Positions 33,501 through 40,149 of a stretch of DNA of 64,000 nucleotides are shown here, one piece after another. Position numbers and translations under genes: made by a program. This DNA comes from CFX2 sp014338005 (lineage in GTDB: Bacteria; Chloroflexota; Anaerolineae; Aggregatilineales; Phototrophicaceae): the NCBI GenBank assembly GCA_030263555.1, contig SZPE01000012.1, forward strand, positions 4,820 through 68,819. The letters are read 5' to 3'. Below the pieces are notes generated by a model. That model was not told the DNA's origin. It searched no databases and was given only the letters and a program-made list of their open reading frames with translations. The number at the start of each line of letters is the position of its first letter. Position 1 is the first letter of the stretch.

Positions 33501-33663
33501 GGGAACATGGGATACAACGACTGTTCCCAACGGCCAGTATATACTGCGGCTGGCGATGACCCACAGAAACGGCGGGTATCTGTACCGGTCGGTTAACGTC
33601 ACCGTCAATAACACCGTCCCCACGCCGACCGTCAGCGCATCTGCCGGAAACTCGTCGGTGTAA
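30502..33663 (+). CDS. TIR - membrane - class A penicillin-binding protein fusion
   Basis: About 1053 residues in one uninterrupted frame. Residues 1-135 are a TIR domain (MLYHIFLSYSRKD start) with E75 in LRDEIHYAR, the conserved NADase glutamate. A Pro-rich linker (140-170) leads to one membrane helix (about 180-205). The GT51 domain (about 230-410) keeps glutamates in SVEEPRFFE and LQERIIEAEIARRYTQNEILELYLN. The transpeptidase domain (about 470-800) has AGTAIKP where GSSFKP is expected, so serine is T562 with K565 kept; SxN is D629-L-N631; KTG is intact at K763. An Ig-like tail follows from about 950. Topology predicts TIR inside and PBP outside. ATG at 30502 is used; TTG at 30496 is possible. 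I know of no described TIR-PBP protein. Confidence 0.88.
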   Translation: MLYHIFLSYSRKDASLMRKVRDHLRAEELSVWTDEGIEPGTPLWDQAIETALANAGCMVVILTPNAINSKGLRDEIHYARIHGVYIFPLLAGGDARTSVPYTLSGTQWVDIRSDFSGGMAKIVSTVRTHLRLDAAAAPLPEAPPEEHPPRPAPRPMPRLNLPRLNLAPGRLLRGLRPTRLLWLFPAVVLVLAGLAAVGLKLASDRYYGILATWGDEIAALANYQPEFHPVRLLDADGSPFAELTSEQGGARQKVALENISPYLIHAVVSVEEPRFFEAAGAAPDWVSLLPALLDLQPVESGAATITGQIARQLVLKDAAVSPERALQERIIEAEIARRYTQNEILELYLNEVYFGNQSYGVEAAAQFYFDQSADDLDLAESALLAGLIAAPAAYDPVTQREAAFERMGQVIARMQEVGCLGFQQVFPGDDPFCIDQSMVRDAIVEQAAVKARVFQPRAISYQNPHFVNFVQQIIERDYGAGEMYRRGFVIRTTLDTPLQKSAEQALQAALDQGANTGLNTGAIMVTDPATGAIRAMVGSPDFHDDEIDGQANGALTWQAAGTAIKPVVYAAALEGVPDPSTGEVVRYLTPASILWDVPTTFNTVPSYSPVNLDGGFRGPVAVRYALQNDLNVAAVKAFDFIGVERFQDVAARLGLTFPEGAQFGLPTALGAVDVRLYDMMAAYGTLANNGALARLYAVESITDADGAAVPLAERPTPTQVVQPAVAYLMQNILSDDSARAQQFGTNSALSLSSLPASGYVAAKTGVTDQNRDLWTMGFTTNAVVGVWLGRADDAPTSGGFSLVAPLWNQVMTAALREFGPPPPFSIPGSVITVQVCALTGTLPPANCPVLRNELFLAGQLPPSAEEAFVQNITIDSWTGLRANQFCPDNLVERTYLNVSDAAVADWLLNRPIGVSLARQLGLPSDLERAPTEACDLNTEIPIARITSPGEGQQVSGEVQVVGSASAPSLASYYLELAPGNSNNFIPVSLPTASPQTNGVLGTWDTTTVPNGQYILRLAMTHRNGGYLYRSVNVTVNNTVPTPTVSASAGNSSV

Positions 33664-33937
33664 CAACGGCGCTTGTTTTTAACGCAGCCGCCTGCTTCAC
33701 GGCCGTTTTAACCCGGCAGGCCGGCGATAAACAGCACTTTCGACCGATAAACGACAGTGGATGGCGCATTAAAAAACGGATGCGCCCCGACTGAGCCGGC
33801 GCGCCAGACCCGGCAGGCCGTCTGGCGACATACGCCGCCAGAAATGGTATCATAGGCTGTTTGGTCGAGCAGGCACGTCACGACAGTATATACTTTGAAG
33901 GCGCTCGCCCTCCGAAAAAATATTCTTTCCTGAGGCC
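33664..33937. other. Intergenic region with direct repeat and hairpin
   Basis: No gene seen. A 13-base direct repeat beginning ACCCGGCAGG occurs at 33711-33723 and 33808-33820. The second copy lies within a hairpin GCCAGAC-N10-GTCTGGC (33803-33826). It probably contains the end of the TIR-PBP transcript and the start of the next one. Confidence 0.4.
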
Positions 33938-35233
33938 ATGATGCACGCCACACTTGACAGCTGGATTCGGCACGAAGCAGTCCCGTTTTCCGTTGATTCG
34001 CCCGAAACCTTTAACGCCTCGGTGGATAAAATGGCCGCCGCGCTGGGCGACTCGGTGGAACTGCTGGGTTTTGGAGAGGCGCTTCACGGCGGCGAGGACA
34101 TCCTCATGCTCCGCAACCGGCTCTTTCAGCGGCTGGTAGAGGCGCATGGTTACAGCGCCATCGCCATCGAAAACAGTTTTCCTAAAGGGCGCACAGCCAA
34201 TGATTATGTGGCCGGTTGCGGGCCGGACTCGTATGAGGCGGTGCAGGAAGCCGGCTTCAGTCACGGCTTCGGCCAGCTTGAGGCCAACCGCGAACTGTTG
34301 GAGTGGATGCGGGGCTACAATGCCGATTCTTCTCATCGGGTTAAACTCCACTTCTACGGTTTTGATATGCCGCTCTTACGCGCCAGTTACGCCAGTCCAA
34401 GCCAGGTACTCCATTTTGTACTCGATTACCTCGCCTCGATTGACAGCGCCAGCGGCCAGGAATACCGCCAGCTGATCGTTTCGCTGATCGGCTCGGACTT
34501 CGACTGGGAAAACCCGGAAGCAATAACCGACCCGTCGAAGTCGGTGGGTCTTTCGCCCGCCGCGACCGCGCTCCGCATTGCGACCGAAGACCTCATCACC
34601 GAATTGAAGATACGCCGCCCGGAACTGGTGGCTCAGAGCGGCCCAGATCGTTATGCTGAAGCCCTTCACTACGCTGCGGCAGCGCGAGGACTGCTGAACT
34701 ATCACGCGGCGGTGGCGCGAAAGTCCGACGCCGGCCATCTGCTCGGCATCCGCGATGCGGCGATGGCGGACAATCTGGCGTACATTGTGGAACGCGAGCG
34801 CGGGTGGGGCAAAGTGCTGGCCTTCGCGCACAACAGTCACTTGCAGCGCGGGCAGGCCGTCTGGCCCTGGTACACCTTCTGGCCGGTGGGGTCGCACCTC
34901 AACGAGATATTCGGCGCGCGTTATGCCGTCATCGGCTCGGCAGTCGGGGTTTCCGAGGCAAACGGCATCGGCCAGCCCGAAGCCGGCACTCTGGAGGCGC
35001 GGCTGATGGCCCTGCCGGGGTCGGGCGCGTTCATTCCAACGCACAAAGGCCAAGGGCTTCCCGACTCGGAAATCGCCTCGCTCCCGACTCGTTCCGGCAG
35101 CACGAAAAACCTGTCTTATATGCCCATCACCGCACAGAGTTTCACCGATTTTGACTGGCTGGTGTTTCTGGATTCAACGGTCTACAGCCGGGGCGGGCCG
35201 CCGCTGCAGCAGGGCAACACCGCCGCCGAATAG
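33938..35233 (+). CDS. Erythromycin esterase family hydrolase
   Basis: A 431-residue member of the EreA/EreB-like family, a metal-independent or histidine-based hydrolase fold. The first conserved box FGEALHGGED (E47, H50) corresponds to GEATHGTxE, and IAIENSFPKGRTANDYV holds the next conserved glutamate. The box FAHNSHLQRG contains H298, the proposed general base. The length is normal for the family. Substrates of most chromosomal members are unknown, so macrolide resistance should not be assumed. It is a single gene before the GH1 glucosidase, with a short gap of 23 bases. Confidence 0.85.
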   Translation: MMHATLDSWIRHEAVPFSVDSPETFNASVDKMAAALGDSVELLGFGEALHGGEDILMLRNRLFQRLVEAHGYSAIAIENSFPKGRTANDYVAGCGPDSYEAVQEAGFSHGFGQLEANRELLEWMRGYNADSSHRVKLHFYGFDMPLLRASYASPSQVLHFVLDYLASIDSASGQEYRQLIVSLIGSDFDWENPEAITDPSKSVGLSPAATALRIATEDLITELKIRRPELVAQSGPDRYAEALHYAAAARGLLNYHAAVARKSDAGHLLGIRDAAMADNLAYIVERERGWGKVLAFAHNSHLQRGQAVWPWYTFWPVGSHLNEIFGARYAVIGSAVGVSEANGIGQPEAGTLEARLMALPGSGAFIPTHKGQGLPDSEIASLPTRSGSTKNLSYMPITAQSFTDFDWLVFLDSTVYSRGGPPLQQGNTAAE

Positions 35234-35256
35234 CGATATACAAAGGATGTATCAAT

Positions 35257-36498
35257 ATGGCAGAACAACTTGTTTTTCCCGCCGGTTTCTTATGGGGGGT
35301 AGCAGGTGCGGCGCATCAGGTCGAGGGCGGCAATATCAACAGCGATTCCTGGGTGCTGGAACATATCCCCAATTCACCCTTTACTGAACCATCCGGCGAT
35401 GCCTGCGACCATTACCACCGCTACCCGGAGGACATCGCCCAGATCGCCGCGTTGGGGTTTAACACCTATCGTTTTTCGATTGAATGGGCGCGCATTGAGC
35501 CGGAAGAGGGTGAATTTTCGACAGCCGCGCTCGACCACTACCGCCGGATGCTGGCGGCCTGCCACGAACACGGCCTGACGCCGATTGTCACCTACCATCA
35601 TTTCACCTCGCCGCGCTGGTTTGCCGCGCGGGGCGGTTGGGAAAGCGCCGCCAATGCCGAATATTTTGCCCGGTACTGCGCGCGGGCGACCGCTCACCTG
35701 GGCGACCTGATCGGCGCGGCCTGCACGCTCAACGAACCGAACGTTGGGCTGCTCATCCAGCAGATCGGCCACATGCCGCCGGACGATATGATGGCGCAGG
35801 CTCCCTATCGCGCCGCCGCTGCCAGAGCGGTCGGCAGCGACACCTTCGCGGCCTTCCCTTACTGCCGCCAGGAGCTGGCGCGCGACACATTTTTACAGGC
35901 GCACCGGCTGGCCGTCGCGGCCATCAAAGCCGGGCCGGGGAACTTCCCAGTTGGTTTGACGCTGGCGATGTCGGATCACCAGGCCGTACCCGGCGGCGAG
36001 GCGACTCGTGACCGCGTGCGGCGCGCGGTGGATGACGTGTTCCTGGATGCAGCCCGCGACGATGATTTCATCGGCGTGCAGACCTACAGCCGCGCCCGCT
36101 ACGATGCGGCAGGGACGCTGCCGCCGGAAGAAGGCGTCGAACTGACACAGATGGGTTACGAGTTCTGGCCGGAAGCCCTGGAAGCCACCATCCGTTACGC
36201 CGCTGCTTATACGTCCCGTCCCGTCCTGGTGACGGAAAACGGCATCGGCACGGAGGACGACACCCGCCGCATCGAGTATGTGCGCCGGGCGCTGCGCGGC
36301 GTCCACCGCTGCCTGGAGGATGGAATCGTGGTGCGCGGTTACTGCTACTGGTCTGTCTTCGATAACTTCGAGTGGGCAATGGGTTACAGGCCGAAATTCG
36401 GCCTTATCGCTGTAGACCGGACGACGCAGCAGCGCGCGCCCAAACCCAGCGCGGCCTGGCTGGGCGGCATCGCGCGGGCCAATATGCTGACCGCTTAA
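35257..36498 (+). CDS. GH1 beta-glucosidase / beta-glycosidase
   Basis: A 413-residue retaining glycosidase of family GH1. The N-terminal motif FLWGVAGAAHQVEGG is a GH1 mark. The acid/base is E160 in TLNEPNVG and the nucleophile E327 in VTENGIGTED. SVFDNFEWAMGYRPKFGLIAVD near the C terminus is the usual aglycone-site segment. No signal peptide is seen, so it acts in the cytosol on imported oligosaccharides or glycosides. AAAGGA precedes the start. It is 23 bases after the erythromycin-esterase-like gene and may be cotranscribed. Confidence 0.95.
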   Translation: MAEQLVFPAGFLWGVAGAAHQVEGGNINSDSWVLEHIPNSPFTEPSGDACDHYHRYPEDIAQIAALGFNTYRFSIEWARIEPEEGEFSTAALDHYRRMLAACHEHGLTPIVTYHHFTSPRWFAARGGWESAANAEYFARYCARATAHLGDLIGAACTLNEPNVGLLIQQIGHMPPDDMMAQAPYRAAAARAVGSDTFAAFPYCRQELARDTFLQAHRLAVAAIKAGPGNFPVGLTLAMSDHQAVPGGEATRDRVRRAVDDVFLDAARDDDFIGVQTYSRARYDAAGTLPPEEGVELTQMGYEFWPEALEATIRYAAAYTSRPVLVTENGIGTEDDTRRIEYVRRALRGVHRCLEDGIVVRGYCYWSVFDNFEWAMGYRPKFGLIAVDRTTQQRAPKPSAAWLGGIARANMLTA

Positions 36499-36611
36499 CA
36501 TCCGGTTGTGATTCCCTTCCACGCCGCCTGTGATATTTATCACTGACCTGCTGTGGCAGCAGTAGGTTAACCTGAATATTACAGAGCGGCGTCTCTCTAC
36601 AGGGGAATCTC

Positions 36612-37397
36612 ATGGAATCGCATCATCAGCGGGTCATCGAACGACTGACCGGTTTGTTTGAGGACGATCCGAATTTTTTGGCGCTCATCATCGGCGGCTC
36701 GGTGGCGCGCGGCTGGGTGCGCCCAGACTCCGACGTGGACATCGTGCTGATCGCCACCGATGAAGAATACGCCCGCCGGGAAGCCGTCGAATCCTACCAC
36801 TATTTCAACCCGGATTTGTGCGATTATCCCGGCGGTTACGTGGACGGCAAAATCGTCAACCTCGACTTTCTGCGCGAGGCCGCCGATCATGGCAGCGAAC
36901 CGGCGCGGGCGGTCTTCGTCGGCGCGTTCGCGGCTTTCAACCACGCCCCGGAAGTGGATGACCTGCTCAAACGCATCCCGGTTTACCCCGAATGCGAACG
37001 CGAAGAAAAGATCAAGGCTTTTTATACGCAGGTTTTGATCCTCAACTGGTACATGGGTGAGGCCGAAAAACGCGGCGACCCCTACCTGCTCAACCACGCC
37101 GCCGGCCAGCTCGTGCTGTACGGCGGGCGGTTAATCCTGGCGCACAACCGGATTTTATACCCCTATCACAAGTGGTTCATGCGCGTGTTAAACGGCGCGC
37201 CGGACAAACCCGCCGGTTTTATGGAACTGGCCGATTCGCTGCTCCGGCAGCCGTCCGGCGAGAGCGCCCGCGCCTTCACCGACTGCGTGAGCGCCTTTCA
37301 GGATTGGGGCGTGAGTTTTCCTCAGGCGGTGGTGCGGTTCATAAAGGACGCGGAATGGAACTGGCGCGGGCGGCGTCCTCCGCTGGCCGATTGGTGA
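36612..37397 (+). CDS. Nucleotidyltransferase (aminoglycoside adenylyltransferase-like fold)
   Basis: A 261-residue protein with the pol-beta nucleotidyltransferase fold. GGSVARGWVRPDSDVDIV supplies the GG/S motif (G28-S30) and the metal-binding D41 and D43. A helical C-terminal part follows, as in stand-alone antibiotic nucleotidyltransferase-like proteins. Function is not known: such proteins may modify small molecules or act as antitoxins, and no toxin partner is visible. AGGGG is upstream of the start. It is convergent with the lipoprotein gene, with two bases between their ends. Confidence 0.82.
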   Translation: MESHHQRVIERLTGLFEDDPNFLALIIGGSVARGWVRPDSDVDIVLIATDEEYARREAVESYHYFNPDLCDYPGGYVDGKIVNLDFLREAADHGSEPARAVFVGAFAAFNHAPEVDDLLKRIPVYPECEREEKIKAFYTQVLILNWYMGEAEKRGDPYLLNHAAGQLVLYGGRLILAHNRILYPYHKWFMRVLNGAPDKPAGFMELADSLLRQPSGESARAFTDCVSAFQDWGVSFPQAVVRFIKDAEWNWRGRRPPLADW

Positions 37398-37399
37398 AA

Positions 37400-38290
37400 T
37401 CAGACCGCAAACGGCCCGTAAGCCGTACCGTCTACGATCAGCGCGAATACCAGCCCGGCGCTGCTGTCCAACAGCAGCAGCCCGCTCTCGAACCGCTGCG
37501 ACTGCATTGCTAGTTCCTGCTCGTCCGTCCGGGCGAAACCCAGCGCGTCGCGCACTTCCGGCACGCTGCGCCACAGGCCGCCGAAACCGCGCACCGGCAC
37601 GCGCAGGCCTTCCGGCACCAGGATGTCGGCATTGTTTTCGTCGGCGCTCTGCTGCACCGTCCAGTAGCGCCCGGCAAATGGTCCGCTGGTGGCTATAGCC
37701 CAGATTTCGCCGGTGTCGCCGCGCCAGTACATCGCGCCGCGTTCAAATACCTGCGTCGTACCCCGGAACTGCGCCGTAATCTGTATCGGGCAGCCTAACC
37801 GGAACGGCACTTCGGCATCCTGCCCCCAGCTTACGCCAAAAATCGCATCCGGCGGGATAGTGCATGTCGGCAGGCGCGTGGCCGGAAAATCCGGCGTGAT
37901 CGGGGCGGCCAGTTGTTCCGGCCCAAAAACCGGCCCCTCGTCGGCCAACACTTCCCCGATGAAGATGCCGATGTAGGGTGTAACAGTCGGCGTGGGTTGA
38001 ACGGCGGGCGGGCTGGGTGTGGCGGTGAAGGCCCGCCGCGTGGCCTGGAGTTCGCTTTCGGCGGGCGTAGGCGAGATGTACACCGTCGCCAGTTGTTTCA
38101 CCTCCAGCACCGCCGGCGTGGGTGCGGCGGGCATGGACTCGCCGGGCTGGCAGGCCGCCAGCAGCGCCAGAAACAAGGTGCTGAGTATGAAGTTTCGAGT
38201 GCCGGGTGCTGAGTGCTGAGGGTTTTTGACGGACAAACGGCGGCCGGCAGCCAGCCGTCGCAAATTATGGACAATCCACCGGCAGTTCAT
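37400..38290 (-). CDS. Putative lipoprotein of unknown function
   Basis: About 296 residues. A lipobox LLAACQPG follows a hydrophobic stretch (FILSTLFLALLAAC), so the mature protein is probably lipid-anchored outside the membrane. A Thr/Pro-rich spacer (TPSPPAVQPTPTVTPY) leads to an unrecognised domain. ATG at 38290 has GAGG six bases upstream and overlaps the end of the upstream gene by 26 bases; the long n-region of about 35 residues includes a translated copy of a dispersed short repeat (38188-38222). TTG at 38236 would give a normal-length signal peptide. It probably shares an operon with the two membrane proteins upstream. Confidence 0.6.
   Translation of the reverse strand: MNCRWIVHNLRRLAAGRRLSVKNPQHSAPGTRNFILSTLFLALLAACQPGESMPAAPTPAVLEVKQLATVYISPTPAESELQATRRAFTATPSPPAVQPTPTVTPYIGIFIGEVLADEGPVFGPEQLAAPITPDFPATRLPTCTIPPDAIFGVSWGQDAEVPFRLGCPIQITAQFRGTTQVFERGAMYWRGDTGEIWAIATSGPFAGRYWTVQQSADENNADILVPEGLRVPVRGFGGLWRSVPEVRDALGFARTDEQELAMQSQRFESGLLLLDSSAGLVFALIVDGTAYGPFAV
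38188..38222. repeat. Short dispersed repeat (GTGCTGAG type) inside the lipoprotein signal region
   Basis: Reads GTTTCGAGTGCCGGGTGCTG then AGTGCTGAGGG. It resembles the AGTTCC-type repeats at 619-652 and 1105-1141 and a short stretch near 54500. Confidence 0.4.
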
Positions 38291-40148
38291 ACGCCACCTC
38301 ATTGATAAACTCGCCCGACTCTGCCTGATAATACAGCCCAAAACGCACGCTCGCGGCTTCGGCTGCACGCGGCAGCCTATACACGTCCCGCACGATTTCT
38401 CCCGCCGTCCAGGTGGTCAGTGGCCGCCAGCCGTAAACCGGCGCGGCCTGATCGTCCTGCGCCAGGATGTTCCCATCCCCGTCCAGCAGATGCACGAACA
38501 CGCTTAAATCGCGGGACGGTTTTTCGCCGACCGTCCAGTCCACCCGCAGAATGATCGAACCCGCCCGGCATTCCAGGCTGTGCGCCGCCGCCGATGGTGC
38601 GGGCGCGGGCGCGGGCAGCCCGGCCAGTTCCGGCTGCGTGCTGATCTGCACCAGCAGCGGCTCGACCGCCCGCAGGTACACCGGCGCGCCGAGTTGGGCT
38701 TCCCACCAGCTTACCGGCTGATTGTAAAAGGTGTAGGCCGGCGTCACCAGCATTTGCCCGCCAGACAGAATGGCGGCGTAGTCGGCGCGGTGATCTACCA
38801 GCCGCACCCCTTCAAGTCCCCCCAGCACCGATTGGGCGAACCCGGCGGCGAAATAACGCGGCCCCCAGGCCAGCATCAGCGCCGAGCCGGGCGGGGCGCT
38901 TTCGGCCAGGGCGATGGTGTCCAGGCCGGTGCGGTCGGCGGTCTGATCGTGGATGAAAGGCCGGTTGGCGACGAACAGCCCGGCAGCGAACACCCCTGCC
39001 GCCAGCGCGACAGGCCATGCCGCCAGCCAACGAGGCGCGCGGCGGCTGAAAAAGAAAAACGCTGCGTCCGCCAGGAACAGCCAGCCGAAAGCGGCGCTTA
39101 ACGTCACCGGCAGCACCAGCGCCGAAAGGATGTCTGTATAAAACAGGATGTGGAACAGGTACGGCAGCAGCCCGAACAGCAGCAGCGTGGCCGCCGCCCG
39201 CCGCCGGCGCGGGTCGCGCAGCGCCAGCAGCAGCCCGGCAGCCCCGGCGATTAATCCCGGCGCGGTCAGGTCGGCCAGCAGCGCGCCGCTGACCTGGCTT
39301 GTGTTCGCCAGCAGCGCATCGAATGACCCCGGCGGGCCGATAAAACGCGCCGCCTCGCGCCCGAAAAACTGATCCCAGAAGCCCGCCCATGTCCCCGGCT
39401 GCCCGTAGACCCACTCCGCCCCGGCCAGCGCCCGCAGCGGCAGGTAGGCGTAAGGCAGGAAACCGGCCAAACCGAGCAGCAGGCACAGCGCCAGCCGCTT
39501 GAGCAAATGCCGGGGACTGGCCGTTAACTCCGACCAGACGGCGCAGACCAGTGCCGGGGCGGCCATCAAAATCGCCCGGTGATGAAAAACGCCCAGCCCG
39601 CCCACCAGCGCCAGCCAGTAGATGCGCCCGCGTATCGTCGCCCCGCCATGAGCCGGTTTCCACAGCGCCAGCGCCAGCAGAATCGCCAGAATCAACAGGC
39701 TGAAGCTGTAAATTTCCGCAATGACGGCGTGAATCCAGGCCGTGCGCGTCAGCCCGAACAGAGCGGCAGCAGCGGCAGCCAGCCAGAACGAACGGTCGAA
39801 GCGGCCAGGCCGCAATGACGGCGGGGACATTTGGGCGACAAGATGCCGCATCAGGGCGAAAATCACCGCCAGCGCCGCCGCCATCCAGACCAGCGATACG
39901 ACTGAAGGCGCAGCGGCGGGCGAAAAACCCAGCGCGCGCAGGGCCGTCACCAGCGCGCTGCCGAGCATCACATACAGCGGGTAGCCGGTGGCGTGCAGTG
40001 TTCCCCAGGTGTTGAGAACGATCTGTGTTTCGCCCACGTCAATCATGAAGTAGTGTTCCGCGCCGTTGGGGATGGTTTGCAGTGTGCCGAGGTAAACCGG
40101 CAGCAGCGCCGCCGGGACGAGCAGAAAACCCGCAGTTTTCAGCCGCAT
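38265..40148 (-). CDS. DUF2723-like multi-pass membrane protein (GT-C-type) with C-terminal beta-domain
   Basis: About 627 residues. The early GETQIVLNTWGTLHATGYPLYVMLGSALV matches the DUF2723 / protein O-mannosyltransferase-like pattern, with an acidic residue just outside the first helix followed by GYPLY. Around ten membrane helices follow (to about residue 400). The C-terminal part (FVHLLDGDGNILAQDD...) is a beta-sandwich shared with the proteins at 40150 and 54532. GT-C enzymes transfer sugars from lipid-linked donors at the outer face of the membrane. ATG at 40148 directly follows the previous stop. The glycan and acceptor are unknown. Confidence 0.8.
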   Translation of the reverse strand: MRLKTAGFLLVPAALLPVYLGTLQTIPNGAEHYFMIDVGETQIVLNTWGTLHATGYPLYVMLGSALVTALRALGFSPAAAPSVVSLVWMAAALAVIFALMRHLVAQMSPPSLRPGRFDRSFWLAAAAAALFGLTRTAWIHAVIAEIYSFSLLILAILLALALWKPAHGGATIRGRIYWLALVGGLGVFHHRAILMAAPALVCAVWSELTASPRHLLKRLALCLLLGLAGFLPYAYLPLRALAGAEWVYGQPGTWAGFWDQFFGREAARFIGPPGSFDALLANTSQVSGALLADLTAPGLIAGAAGLLLALRDPRRRRAAATLLLFGLLPYLFHILFYTDILSALVLPVTLSAAFGWLFLADAAFFFFSRRAPRWLAAWPVALAAGVFAAGLFVANRPFIHDQTADRTGLDTIALAESAPPGSALMLAWGPRYFAAGFAQSVLGGLEGVRLVDHRADYAAILSGGQMLVTPAYTFYNQPVSWWEAQLGAPVYLRAVEPLLVQISTQPELAGLPAPAPAPSAAAHSLECRAGSIILRVDWTVGEKPSRDLSVFVHLLDGDGNILAQDDQAAPVYGWRPLTTWTAGEIVRDVYRLPRAAEAASVRFGLYYQAESGEFINEVAYELPVDCP

Positions 40149-40149
40149 T

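Noticed and set aside
18165..33663. Thoeris antiphage system
   Set aside because: Three TIR proteins are present but no ThsA-type SIR2/SLOG partner was seen beside them.
33938..35233. Macrolide resistance gene
   Set aside because: The family is broad, and chromosomal members usually have no shown role in resistance, so the substrate is left open.
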